Positions 5,804-11,818 of a stretch of DNA of 11,818 nucleotides are shown here, in pieces. The notes under the pieces are model-generated. The model saw only the letters and a list, made by a program, of their open reading frames with translations, had not been told where the DNA came from and did not search any database. This DNA is from Cyanobacteria bacterium UBA1186. GTDB lineage: Bacteria; Cyanobacteriota; Vampirovibrionia; Gastranaerophilales; Gastranaerophilaceae. Within the stretch, counting starts at the first letter, position 1. Each line of letters starts with the position of its first letter. The translations under genes were made by a program, and so were the position numbers. Location: contig DBYM01000009.1 of assembly GCA_002309875.1 (NCBI GenBank), positions 1-11,818 on the forward strand, written 5' to 3'.

Positions 5804-6352
5804 CTATTTCTTAAATGGCATACCCAGAAGTCTGAGCAATTCTCTTGCTTCGTCATCGGTATTGGCAGTTGTAATAATTGATACGTTCATACCTTTTACC
5901 AAATCAACTTCTTCGTATGAAATTTCAGGGAACAATGCCTGTTCTTTAAGTCCTAATGTATAATTACCTCTGCCGTCAAAACTCTTTGCAGATACGCCTC
6001 TGAAGTCACGAATACGGGGAAGAACTACGCAGATTAACTTCTGAAGGAAGTCATACATTCTTTCACCACGTAATGTTGCCATAGCACCTACAGGCATTCC
6101 TTCTCTTAACTTGTATGATGCAATAGACTTCTTAGCCTTCGTAACAACCGCATGCTGACCTGCTATCTTTGTCAACTGTGCCTGAATTGCGTCTGCAATT
6201 TTTGAGTTGTGTGATGCTTCTCCAACACCCATATTCAAAACAATCTTATGGAGTTTTGGAATCATCATGTCATTCTTGTAACCGAATTTTTCTTTCAGAG
6301 CCGCTTTTACTTCTTCATTGTATTTTGCTCTTAAACTTTTTGTTTTTGTCAT
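5804..6352 (-). CDS. rplE: 50S ribosomal protein L5
   Basis: L5 binds 5S rRNA in the central protuberance of the large subunit and contacts the P-site tRNA. The 182 residues carry the typical landmarks [29 protein letters not shown], the RDFRGVS loop followed by DGRGNYTLG, and the C-terminal [11 protein letters not shown]. The ATG at 6352 is chosen because AAAGGA lies at proper spacing and the family starts here; an 8-residue GTG-initiated extension at 6376 would consume the ribosome site. A 97-base gap separates it from rplX, the longest inside the cluster, and may hold a regulatory RNA structure. In E. coli the S8 repressor acts at this same gene junction. rpsN follows after 32 bases. Confidence 0.96.
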   Translation of the reverse strand: MTKTKSLRAKYNEEVKAALKEKFGYKNDMMIPKLHKIVLNMGVGEASHNSKIADAIQAQLTKIAGQHAVVTKAKKSIASYKLREGMPVGAMATLRGERMYDFLQKLICVVLPRIRDFRGVSAKSFDGRGNYTLGLKEQALFPEISYEEVDLVKGMNVSIITTANTDDEARELLRLLGMPFKK

Positions 6353-6449
6353 TTTTCTTTTCCTTTTCTTGAACACGATAGATACAGGCGGGCGAATCGC
6401 ATCGTTTCTGAATCAGTTCAACTCCCTGACCGCGTGTTTATTATTAGTA
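6353..6449 (-). promoter_or_regulatory. Structured rplX-rplE intergenic leader (candidate)
   Basis: The 97-base gap is more GC-rich than its surroundings. On the minus strand AACACG (6438-6433) can pair with CGTGTT (6377-6372), closing a domain of about 65 bases just upstream of the rplE ribosome site. Inside are short self-complementary stretches such as CTGATTCAG and CGATGCGATTCG. No promoter was found here. Known for E. coli: S8 represses the spc operon by binding mRNA at the L24-L5 junction. A comparable role here is inferred. Confidence 0.35.
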
Positions 6450-6785
6450 CTATACGTCTAACTGTTCTCCGCACTTTTTGCAAATGCGTACTTTTTTACC
6501 ATCAACCGTTTTGTGAGCGATTCTGGTCGGCTTTTCGCAACTCGGGCATACTATCATTACGTTTGATGAATCCAAAGGTGCTTCCTTTTTAATCAAACCG
6601 CCCTGAATACCGTATGCGGGATTTGCTTTTGTTGCCTTGGTAATCATATTAGCACCTTCAACAATAACCTTGCCTTCTGCAGGAAGTGCTTTTTTGATGT
6701 TACCTGATTTTCCTTTATCCTTGCCTGCTGTGATGATGACTCTGTCACCTGTCTTTACATGCAAGTTTTTCTTAGAATTTGCCAT
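6450..6785 (-). CDS. rplX: 50S ribosomal protein L24 with C-terminal zinc ribbon
   Basis: L24 is an early assembly protein that binds the 5' domain of 23S rRNA near the exit tunnel. The 111 residues open with the KOW-fold part (HVKTGDRVIITAGKDKGKSG, 9-28) and end in a four-cysteine cluster: Cys80-x2-Cys83 and Cys102-x2-Cys105, around KPTR and KKVR. Many bacteria have lost these cysteines, so this is the zinc-binding variant. The ATG at 6785 is preferred; a TTG five codons upstream would overlap the GGAG ribosome site, which lies 9 bases before the ATG. The 62-base gap to rplN contains a short GGGTT-TT-AACCC inverted repeat (6809-6820). The next gene is rplE, 97 bases on. Confidence 0.95.
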   Translation of the reverse strand: MANSKKNLHVKTGDRVIITAGKDKGKSGNIKKALPAEGKVIVEGANMITKATKANPAYGIQGGLIKKEAPLDSSNVMIVCPSCEKPTRIAHKTVDGKKVRICKKCGEQLDV

Positions 6786-6847
6786 TTTTATTTTCTCCAA
6801 TTATTGCCGGGTTAAAACCCAACCTACTTAGTGTCCTATTGCCTTTA

Positions 6848-7216
6848 TTATATAACCTCAGGTGCAAGTGAAACTATTTTCATGAAGTTCTTATCACGAA
6901 GTTCTCTTGCTACAGGACCAAATACACGGGTTCCTCTCGGGTTGCCGTCTTTGTTAATAATAACTGCCGCATTTTCGTCAAATCTGATTACGGAGCCATC
7001 AGCACGTTTAATGTCGTGTTTTGTTCTGACAATAACCGCTTTAACAACTTCAGATTTTTTTACACCCATGTTCGGAGTTGCATCTTTTACAGTTGCAACA
7101 ACAACATCGCCGACTGCAGCAAACTTCTTGTTTGAACTGCCCATTACACGGATTACTAACAATTCCTTAGCACCTGTATTATCTGCTACTACTAATCTGG
7201 TTTCTTGTTGTATCAT
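6848..7216 (-). CDS. rplN: 50S ribosomal protein L14
   Basis: L14 binds 23S rRNA at the subunit interface, forming bridges to 16S rRNA with L19. The 122-residue length is standard for the family. Landmarks are [19 protein letters not shown] at the N-terminus, [13 protein letters not shown], a [15 protein letters not shown] segment, and the [15 protein letters not shown]-terminal block before the end LAPEVI. The start is fixed by the conserved N-terminus and an AAGGAAACGG ribosome site. The 79-base gap to rpsQ carries a possible 6-pair hairpin (TGAGTC with GGCTCA, loop 9). It lies in the canonical position between rpsQ and rplX. Confidence 0.97.
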   Translation of the reverse strand: MIQQETRLVVADNTGAKELLVIRVMGSSNKKFAAVGDVVVATVKDATPNMGVKKSEVVKAVIVRTKHDIKRADGSVIRFDENAAVIINKDGNPRGTRVFGPVARELRDKNFMKIVSLAPEVI

Positions 7217-7295
7217 TTTTCCGTTTCCTTCTGTTGCACTATTCGTCCATGAGCCTTGCGTTATGACTCACCCAAATAGAATTTTCTACAATTTA

Positions 7296-7541
7296 CTACT
7301 TAGCTTTTTCCACAATTGATTCAAGAGTCCATCTCTTGCCGCCTGAAATCGGTCTTGATTCGATAATTCTTACTGTATCGCCAATTCCGCATTCATTCTT
7401 TTCATCGTGAACCTTGTAGTTTTTGTTTGATTCGATAATTTTCTTATACTTCGGGTGCGGATTGTATGAAGCAACCTTTACAACAATGGTTTTATCCATT
7501 TTGTCACTTATTACTACACCCTGTTTTTCTTTCTTAGGCAT
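7296..7541 (-). CDS. rpsQ: 30S ribosomal protein S17
   Basis: S17 is a primary 16S rRNA-binding protein with an OB fold that organises the 5' domain of the 30S subunit. The 81 residues show the family signature GVVISDKMDKTIVVKV, then HPKYKKII, the KVHDE turn, and IGDTVRIIESRPIS near the C-terminus. Length is normal. The ATG at 7541 lies inside the end of rpmC, an overlap of 8 bases, and its GAGGT ribosome site is also within rpmC, so its translation is probably coupled to L29. rplN follows after 79 bases. Confidence 0.96.
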   Translation of the reverse strand: MPKKEKQGVVISDKMDKTIVVKVASYNPHPKYKKIIESNKNYKVHDEKNECGIGDTVRIIESRPISGGKRWTLESIVEKAK

Positions 7542-7737
7542 TTTTTACCTCGTTTTCTTTTTCTGTAATAACAGTTTTAGCCTGAGCTATTGCACGTTTT
7601 GTCTTTGAAATTTCTGCAGTGTTTTCAAGTTTGTGCGTTGAAAGTTTAATTCTTGCATCTAACAATGCTTTCTTGGAATCAACAACAAACTGCTTTAACT
7701 CATCAACTGTCTTTTCACGCATTTCACTTAATTTCAT
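7534..7737 (-). CDS. rpmC: 50S ribosomal protein L29
   Basis: L29 sits beside the peptide exit tunnel next to L23 and contributes to docking of trigger factor and SRP. The 67 residues form the expected two-helix protein: MREKTVDELKQFV, then a long second helix rich in Lys and Ala, with the TKRAIAQAKTVI segment in place of the common IARIKT motif. Length is typical (60-70). AAAGGA precedes the ATG at 7737. It overlaps rpsQ by 8 bases and follows rplP by 29 bases, the standard L16-L29-S17 arrangement. Confidence 0.93.
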   Translation of the reverse strand: MKLSEMREKTVDELKQFVVDSKKALLDARIKLSTHKLENTAEISKTKRAIAQAKTVITEKENEVKNA

Positions 7738-7766
7738 TGTTATTTTCCTTTAATTTTCTTGTTCGC

Positions 7767-8180
7767 TTACGCTTCTTCTTTTTCAATTATCTTAACCTTG
7801 ATAGGAAGTTTCTGTGCTGCTAATTCAAGAGCATTTATCGCTACCGCTCTGTCAAAATAATCAAGTTCAAAAAGAATTCTGTTCGGTTTTACAACCGCTA
7901 CCCAGTATTCAACGTTACCTTTACCTGAGCCCATACGAGTTTCTGCAGGTTTTGCAGTAATCGGTTTATCCGGGAATATCTTGATCCAAACGTTACCGCC
8001 ACGTTTGATTTCTCTTGTCATTGCACGTCTTGCGGCTTCTATCTGACGGCTTGTTATCCAGCCCGGCTCTAAAGCCTTAAGTGCGTAACGACCGAATTCG
8101 AACTCGGTACCTCTTGTTTCGGTACCTTTCATTCTACCTTTCATCATTTTGCGGTATTTTGTTTTCTTCGGCATTAACAT
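7767..8180 (-). CDS. rplP: 50S ribosomal protein L16
   Basis: L16 shapes the A-site region and the binding site of the aminoacyl-tRNA elbow on the large subunit. Landmarks in the 137 residues are [65 protein letters not shown] and the [14 protein letters not shown] strand. The wording is close to cyanobacterial L16 in memory ([19 protein letters not shown]), although most bacterial L16 share it. Two starts are possible, Met1 at 8180 and Met3 at 8174; AGGAG lies 9 bases before the first, so that one is used. rpsC ends 20 bases upstream. Confidence 0.96.
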   Translation of the reverse strand: MLMPKKTKYRKMMKGRMKGTETRGTEFEFGRYALKALEPGWITSRQIEAARRAMTREIKRGGNVWIKIFPDKPITAKPAETRMGSGKGNVEYWVAVVKPNRILFELDYFDRAVAINALELAAQKLPIKVKIIEKEEA

Positions 8181-8200
8181 TATATTGTTCTCCTAATTTA

Positions 8201-8935
8201 CTATTTTGTTTCTACAGCTTTGCGTTTGCCGCGTCTTCCTGCAAATTTGTCATTCGTTGTATCTTTTGCGGAAGTTTTTGATTTAATGTTAGTATCTGCT
8301 TTTTCTCCGGGCATTAAGTTACCTTTGAAAATCCAAACCTTAACACCGATCTTACCCATAATCGTATCTGCTTCGGTAAATCCGTAATCAACGTCTGCTC
8401 TCAAAGTCTGAAGAGGAATTCTGCCCTCTTTTGCCCACTCTGAACGAGCAATTTCGGCACCGCCCAAACGACCTGATACCATAATTTTGATACCCTGTGC
8501 GCCGGCTCTCATTGTTCTCTGCATTGCCTGCTTCATTGCACGTCTGAATGCTATACGTTTTTCAAGTTGTTGTGCCACTGATTCTGCAACTAACAATGCG
8601 TTCAAATCAATTCTTGCAACTTCAACAACATTGATAATTACCTGTTTGCCTAAATATTTTGAAACTTCTGCTCTTAAGTCATCAATACCCTGGCCGCCTC
8701 TGCCTACTACAATACCGGGTTTTGCTGTAACAACCGTGATTGTCAGGCTCTGAGATTTTCTGTCAACCAAAATATCTGCAACTCCTGCTGCATAAAGTTT
8801 CTTCTTGATAAATTTTCTGATTTTAGCGTCTTCCGCTACGTTTGCAGCATAATCTTTAAATCTTGAGTACCATGTGCTTGCCCAAGGTCTGATTATACCT
8901 ACTCTAAATCCGGTTGGATGTGTTTTTTGTCCCAT
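8201..8935 (-). CDS. rpsC: 30S ribosomal protein S3
   Basis: S3 forms part of the mRNA entry channel and of the ribosomal helicase. The 244 residues start with [14 protein letters not shown] type II KH domain at about 40-110 has its GxxG loop at Gly78-Arg79-Gly80-Gly81. The C-terminal domain includes Arg131, Arg132 and Lys135, which match the E. coli entry-channel residues, and [14 protein letters not shown] (154-167). The tail after residue 212 is a basic, low-complexity extension rich in Lys, Thr and Ala, a common variable feature. GAGG lies 10 bases before the ATG at 8935. rplV ends 13 bases upstream and rplP starts 20 bases downstream. Confidence 0.97.
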   Translation of the reverse strand: MGQKTHPTGFRVGIIRPWASTWYSRFKDYAANVAEDAKIRKFIKKKLYAAGVADILVDRKSQSLTITVVTAKPGIVVGRGGQGIDDLRAEVSKYLGKQVIINVVEVARIDLNALLVAESVAQQLEKRIAFRRAMKQAMQRTMRAGAQGIKIMVSGRLGGAEIARSEWAKEGRIPLQTLRADVDYGFTEADTIMGKIGVKVWIFKGNLMPGEKADTNIKSKTSAKDTTNDKFAGRRGKRKAVETK

Positions 8936-8948
8936 TTCCTTATTTCCT

Positions 8949-9287
8949 CTATTTTGTTGTATCGCTTACTTTTACTGTGAGGTGAGATGTACGTTTGAGT
9001 CTCTTGTATATACGACCTTGCGCTCTTGGTTTACCTCTTTTATAAGTTGCACTTTCGTCAGCATAAATTTCAGAAACCTTTAATGCTTCCGCTCTTACGC
9101 CTGCCTGTTCAAAAGCATTTGCTGCAGCTGCTTTAACGTTCTTTTCTACAACCCTTGCTGCGAAATAAGGCATAAAATGCAACATGTCAAGAGCTTCGTT
9201 AACAGCCTTACCTCTTACTTCGTTGATTACTCTGCGAAGTTTTCTCGCTGTCATCTTAATATCAGTTTGTCTTGATTTAGCTTCCAT
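8949..9287 (-). CDS. rplV: 50S ribosomal protein L22
   Basis: L22 lines the polypeptide exit tunnel and, with L4, forms its narrowest point. The 112 residues show [15 protein letters not shown] at the N-terminus, the [10 protein letters not shown] helix, and the long tunnel hairpin over about residues 85-105 ([20 protein letters not shown]). Length is normal. The tunnel hairpin, where macrolide-resistance changes occur in other bacteria, shows no visible deletion or insertion. AAAGGA precedes the ATG at 9287. rpsS lies 47 bases upstream and rpsC 13 bases downstream. Confidence 0.96.
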   Translation of the reverse strand: MEAKSRQTDIKMTARKLRRVINEVRGKAVNEALDMLHFMPYFAARVVEKNVKAAAANAFEQAGVRAEALKVSEIYADESATYKRGKPRAQGRIYKRLKRTSHLTVKVSDTTK

Positions 9288-9334
9288 TTTTATTTTCCTT
9301 TTATTAGTTCTTAATCAATCTTTCTGTACAGATT

Positions 9335-9616
9335 TTATTTTCTCTTTGCTGTCTTGTCAGAACCTGCGTGCCCTCTGTACATTCTTGTAGGCGCAAATTC
9401 ACCCAATTTGTGTCCGATCATTTGTTCTGTTACATATACAGGAACGTGTGTCTTACCGTTGTGAACGGCAATTGTATGTCCAAGCATATCAGGAACAATC
9501 ATTGATGCTCTTGACCAAGTCTTAACAACTTTTTTCTCTGAATTTTCATTCATCTTGCTAATCTTCTTCTGAAGAGCTTCTTCTACATATGGGCCTTTTT
9601 TTAATGAACGTGCCAT
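9335..9616 (-). CDS. rpsS: 30S ribosomal protein S19
   Basis: S19 binds the head of the 30S subunit with S13 and contacts the A-site tRNA region. The 93 residues carry [11 protein letters not shown] at the start, [20 protein letters not shown] in the centre, and the hallmark [18 protein letters not shown] near the C-terminus. Length is typical. AAGGAG lies ahead of the ATG at 9616. It follows rplB by 38 bases and precedes rplV by 47 bases, the usual order. Confidence 0.97.
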   Translation of the reverse strand: MARSLKKGPYVEEALQKKISKMNENSEKKVVKTWSRASMIVPDMLGHTIAVHNGKTHVPVYVTEQMIGHKLGEFAPTRMYRGHAGSDKTAKRK

Positions 9617-9654
9617 TAATTTCTCCTTTTTATAATGTTTGTAAATTATTTATT

Positions 9655-10482
9655 TTATTTTGTACGTCTTCTTACAATCAGTTTGTCTGACGCTTTACCC
9701 TGTTTTCTGGTCTTATAACCAAGTGCAGGTTTGCCCCAAGGTGTTTTCGGGTGTCCGCCCGGACCTGTCTTACCTTCACCACCACCGTGAGGGTGATCAC
9801 ATGGGTTCATCGTTACACCGCGGACGGTAGGTCTGACACCCATATATCTCTTTCTGCCGGCTTTACCAATCTTCAAGTTCTTGAATTCTGAATTTCCAAG
9901 AGTTCCGATTGTTGCCATGCATTCTTTTCTTACCATTCTCATTTCGCCTGAAGGCAATTTAACGGTTACATAGTTTCCTTCTTTTGCCATAACCTGTGCA
10001 AAATTACCTGCGGAACGTACCATCTTACCGCCTCTGCCCGGAATGAGTTCAACGTTGTGAACTATTGTACCAAGCGGGATAAGGTCTAACGGTAATGCGT
10101 TGCCTGTCTGAATCGCGACATCTGTGCCGCTTACGATTACATCGCCGACATTTAATCCTTCAGGAGTTAAGATATATCTCTTTTCACCATCTGCATAACA
10201 AACTAATGAAATTCTTACATTTCTGTTCGGATCATATTCAATAGTTTTTACTGTTGCAGGGATTCCGAATTTTTCTCTTTTGAAATCAATAATACGATAA
10301 GACTGTTTTACACCGCCGCCTTTATGACGACAAGTAATTCTGCCGGTATTGTTTCTGCCGGAAGTCTTTGCTATTTTCATCAATAAAGATTTTTCAGGAG
10401 TTGAAGTAGTGATTTCTTGATAATCACTCTTTATCATACCTCTTTGTCCCGGAGATGTCGGATTAATTTTACGAGTTGCCAT
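9655..10482 (-). CDS. rplB: 50S ribosomal protein L2
   Basis: L2 is a core large-subunit protein needed for subunit association and peptidyl-transferase activity. The 275 residues match the usual 270-280 length. The RNA-binding N-terminal OB-like domain includes [14 protein letters not shown] (44-57), followed by the SH3-like domain. The C-terminal loop [20 protein letters not shown] (225-244) holds His230, which corresponds to the conserved E. coli His229 near the catalytic centre. The end [14 protein letters not shown] is typical. AGGAG is 9 bases before the ATG at 10482. It lies between rplW (50 bases upstream) and rpsS. Confidence 0.97.
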   Translation of the reverse strand: MATRKINPTSPGQRGMIKSDYQEITTSTPEKSLLMKIAKTSGRNNTGRITCRHKGGGVKQSYRIIDFKREKFGIPATVKTIEYDPNRNVRISLVCYADGEKRYILTPEGLNVGDVIVSGTDVAIQTGNALPLDLIPLGTIVHNVELIPGRGGKMVRSAGNFAQVMAKEGNYVTVKLPSGEMRMVRKECMATIGTLGNSEFKNLKIGKAGRKRYMGVRPTVRGVTMNPCDHPHGGGEGKTGPGGHPKTPWGKPALGYKTRKQGKASDKLIVRRRTK

Positions 10483-10532
10483 TTTATTTTTCTCCTATAA
10501 TTATCTTTTTGTGGCTATCTTTTTATTAACAA

Positions 10533-10826
10533 CTATACTGCTGTTAATTCTTCTATCGGGTCGCCTTCAACAGTAACGATTGCCTTCTTGGAAGAATCAG
10601 TTCTGCCGAATTTCATACCCATTCTTTTTTCGTGTGAAGGCATATAAACTGTTTGTACCTTCTTTACTTTTCTGCCCGGGAATGCTAATTCAACTGCCTG
10701 AGCAATTTCAACTTTTGTAGCATCTTTTCTTACTTCAAAAGTATATTTTCCCTGAGCCGTTGCCATCATTGATTTTTCTGTAATGATAGGCTTTTTAATT
10801 ACATCATATAATTTTTCTTTACTCAT
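10533..10826 (-). CDS. rplW: 50S ribosomal protein L23
   Basis: L23 sits at the mouth of the exit tunnel and is the main docking site for trigger factor and SRP. The 97 residues show DVIKKPIITEKS at the start, YTFEVRKDATKVEIAQAVE in the middle and the extended loop region KKVQTVYMPSHEKRMG. Length is normal. The ATG at 10826 shares one base with the TAA stop of rplD (TAATG), and its AGAGGT ribosome site lies inside rplD, so its translation is very likely coupled to that of L4. rplB follows after 50 bases. Confidence 0.96.
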   Translation of the reverse strand: MSKEKLYDVIKKPIITEKSMMATAQGKYTFEVRKDATKVEIAQAVELAFPGRKVKKVQTVYMPSHEKRMGMKFGRTDSSKKAIVTVEGDPIEELTAV

Positions 10827-11452
10827 TATTGTAACCTCTCAGTTATATCGTTTACAGCCTTTTCAGTCATTACAACGAAATCAGCTTCAAGTAAATCTTT
10901 AACATTTAAGTTTGTCGGCAATAAGAGTTTAATACTCGGAATATTACCTGCTGCCAAACTCAAATTCTTGTTTTCTTCTGCCAATGTATCGGCAATTACA
11001 AGAATCTTGCCTGACAAATCCAATGACTTGATAATTCCTGCCATTAATTTTGTCTTAGGCTCAGTGATTGCAGAGAAGTCTTTAACTACAATGATTTGTT
11101 CTTCTCTTGCGGATAATGCAGACTTAAGAGCAAGTTTTCTTGCTTTTTGCGGCATATTGATTTCAAAACTTCTCGGTTTTGGTCCGAATACTACACCACC
11201 GCCTGCAAATAACGGAGATCTTGTTGATCCTGCTCTTGCACGGCCTGTACCTTTTTGTTTCCATGGCTTTCTGCCGCCGCCTGAAACTTCTGCTCTTGTT
11301 TTTGCGTTTGCAGAGCCCTGTCTTGCATTATTCAATTGTCTTCTCAGTGCCAAATGCATAACATGAAGGTTAGGCTCTACACCGAAGACTTCCTTCGCTA
11401 ATGTAATTTCGCCTAATGCTTCACCATTTGTGTTTAATAATTGTTTTGCCAT
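10826..11452 (-). CDS. rplD: 50S ribosomal protein L4
   Basis: L4 binds 23S rRNA and reaches into the exit tunnel beside L22; in E. coli it also represses the S10 operon by acting on the leader. The 208 residues match the family length. The tunnel loop lies at about 57-86 (SGGGRKPWKQKGTGRARAGS, then PLFAGGG), with no visible indel. The globular part continues with KLALKSALSAR and ends in DFVVMTEKAVNDI. The ATG at 11452 is preferred, with AAAGGA 9 bases upstream; a 20-residue TTG-initiated extension to 11512 is unlike the family and would run over that site. The stop shares a base with the rplW start. rplC ends 84 bases upstream. Confidence 0.96.
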   Translation of the reverse strand: MAKQLLNTNGEALGEITLAKEVFGVEPNLHVMHLALRRQLNNARQGSANAKTRAEVSGGGRKPWKQKGTGRARAGSTRSPLFAGGGVVFGPKPRSFEINMPQKARKLALKSALSAREEQIIVVKDFSAITEPKTKLMAGIIKSLDLSGKILVIADTLAEENKNLSLAAGNIPSIKLLLPTNLNVKDLLEADFVVMTEKAVNDITERLQ

Positions 11453-11487
11453 TTTAATATTTCCTTTTGCTTTCCGATTACCCCTTT

Positions 11488-11499
11488 TCGGTTTCCCGA
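11488..11499 (-). other. Small GNRA-type hairpin in the rplC-rplD gap
   Basis: Minus-strand TCGG-GAAA-CCGA would fold as a 4-base-pair stem capped by a GAAA tetraloop, in the 84-base gap ahead of the rplD ribosome site. It is followed by A/G-rich sequence rather than a U-run, so it is not a terminator. A role in stabilising the mRNA or controlling L4 translation is only a guess. Confidence 0.25.
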
Positions 11500-11536
11500 T
11501 TTTATATGGCAATAGCGGATTTGTAATTCTACTTTA

Positions 11537-11818
11537 TTATCCGTTCCACTTTGTTCTTGAAGGAACTATTGTTACCAACTTGCCTTCACAACCGGGAACA
11601 GAGCCTTTAATCAAAACCAGACCGTTTTCGGAATCAACCTTAACGAGTTTGAGTTTTGTGATTGTAACTCTTTCGTTACCCATATTACCTGCCATTCTCT
11701 TACCCTTGATAACACGAGAAGGCGTAGTACCTGCACCGATTGAACCCGGTTCTCTGTGGTTCTTTGAACCGTGTGCCATAGGTCCTCTTCCAAAGTTCCA
11801 TCTTTTTACCGTACCCTG
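11537..11818 (-). CDS. rplC: 50S ribosomal protein L3, C-terminal part (runs off the window)
   Basis: L3 is an early assembly protein of the large subunit whose central loop approaches the peptidyl-transferase centre. Only the last 93 residues are present. The frame is open to the window edge at 11818, reading [18 protein letters not shown] at its start, so the Met at 11779 is internal and not the start. The signature [10 protein letters not shown] and [15 protein letters not shown], then VLIKGSVPG near the end, identify the family. The missing N-terminal half, and probably rpsJ before it, would lie beyond the right edge. rplD follows after an 84-base gap with no sign of a terminator. Confidence 0.95.
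   Translation of the reverse strand, partial: QGTVKRWNFGRGPMAHGSKNHREPGSIGAGTTPSRVIKGKRMAGNMGNERVTITKLKLVKVDSENGLVLIKGSVPGCEGKLVTIVPSRTKWNG

Noticed and set aside
6353..6376. A GTG-initiated 8-residue extension of L5
   Set aside because: The basic extension is encoded by the purine-rich ribosome site itself; the ATG at 6352 fits the family start.
6353..6449. Possible tRNA-like or promoter sequence in the rplX-rplE gap
   Set aside because: A GATTCG stretch recalls a T-loop, but no acceptor, anticodon or paired T stem could be assembled. TTGAAC has no -10 hexamer at a usable distance.
7217..7295. Hairpin TGAGTC/GGCTCA in the rpsQ-rplN gap
   Set aside because: Six pairs with one wobble and a 9-base loop are close to chance, and no U-run or known regulatory motif follows.
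6831..7319. A 162-codon open frame on the plus strand
   Set aside because: It lies antisense to rplN and rpsQ, has no ribosome site, and its translation is Thr/Ser/Leu-rich as expected of a shadow frame.
10968..11366. A 132-codon open frame on the plus strand
   Set aside because: It is the antisense shadow of rplD, whose identity is certain.
11453..11512. A TTG-initiated 20-residue extension of L4
   Set aside because: The extension is not seen in the family, and the AAAGGA site 9 bases before the ATG at 11452 would lie inside it.

Overview
The window is AT-rich bacterial chromosome. Its right half is the S10/spc ribosomal protein cluster on the minus strand. The left half holds a mixed set of envelope, isoprenoid and unknown genes. 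The organism looks diderm, because it encodes a secreted Skp/OmpH-type periplasmic chaperone. It makes isoprenoids by the MEP pathway (ispH) and uses zinc-binding forms of ribosomal proteins S14 and L24. The small orphan protein with an N-terminal NVSFK segment, the cyanobacteria-like L16 and the low GC suggest a gut Gastranaerophilales/Vampirovibrionia (Melainabacteria) genome. That assignment is an impression from memory; a Clostridia-like or Elusimicrobia-like lineage is not excluded.

Right to left (minus-strand transcription order), positions 11818 to 5565 carry rplC (3' part only), rplD, rplW, rplB, rpsS, rplV, rpsC, rplP, rpmC, rpsQ, rplN, rplX, rplE and rpsN. Spacings are mostly short, and two pairs overlap (rplD/rplW by 1 base, rpmC/rpsQ by 8 bases). 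The order is canonical up to rpsN. The cluster then stops at a hairpin, where most bacteria continue with rpsH-rplF-rplR-rpsE. The 97-base rplX-rplE gap is the longest inside the cluster and looks structured.

Positions 5443 to 2933 (minus) hold an unrecognised 141-residue protein gene, then ispH and rpsA, which are 1 base apart and look translationally coupled. The pair ends at a strong intrinsic terminator. A lone plus-strand gene (2572-2856) encodes a small glycine-zipper protein behind a perfect consensus sigma-70 promoter, and has its own terminator converging on that of rpsA. Positions 2402 to 1098 (minus) hold a PlsC-type acyltransferase and skp, ending at an intrinsic terminator. Immediately beyond lies an extended -10 promoter for a secreted 340-residue protein with a calcium-loop-like motif (16-1038).

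No mobile element, CRISPR array, tRNA or rRNA was seen, and no gene-free stretch exceeds about 170 bases. Most of the window is conserved housekeeping DNA. The parts that invite a second look are the two orphan small proteins, the secreted 340-residue protein, the rplX-rplE leader and the break in the spc cluster.
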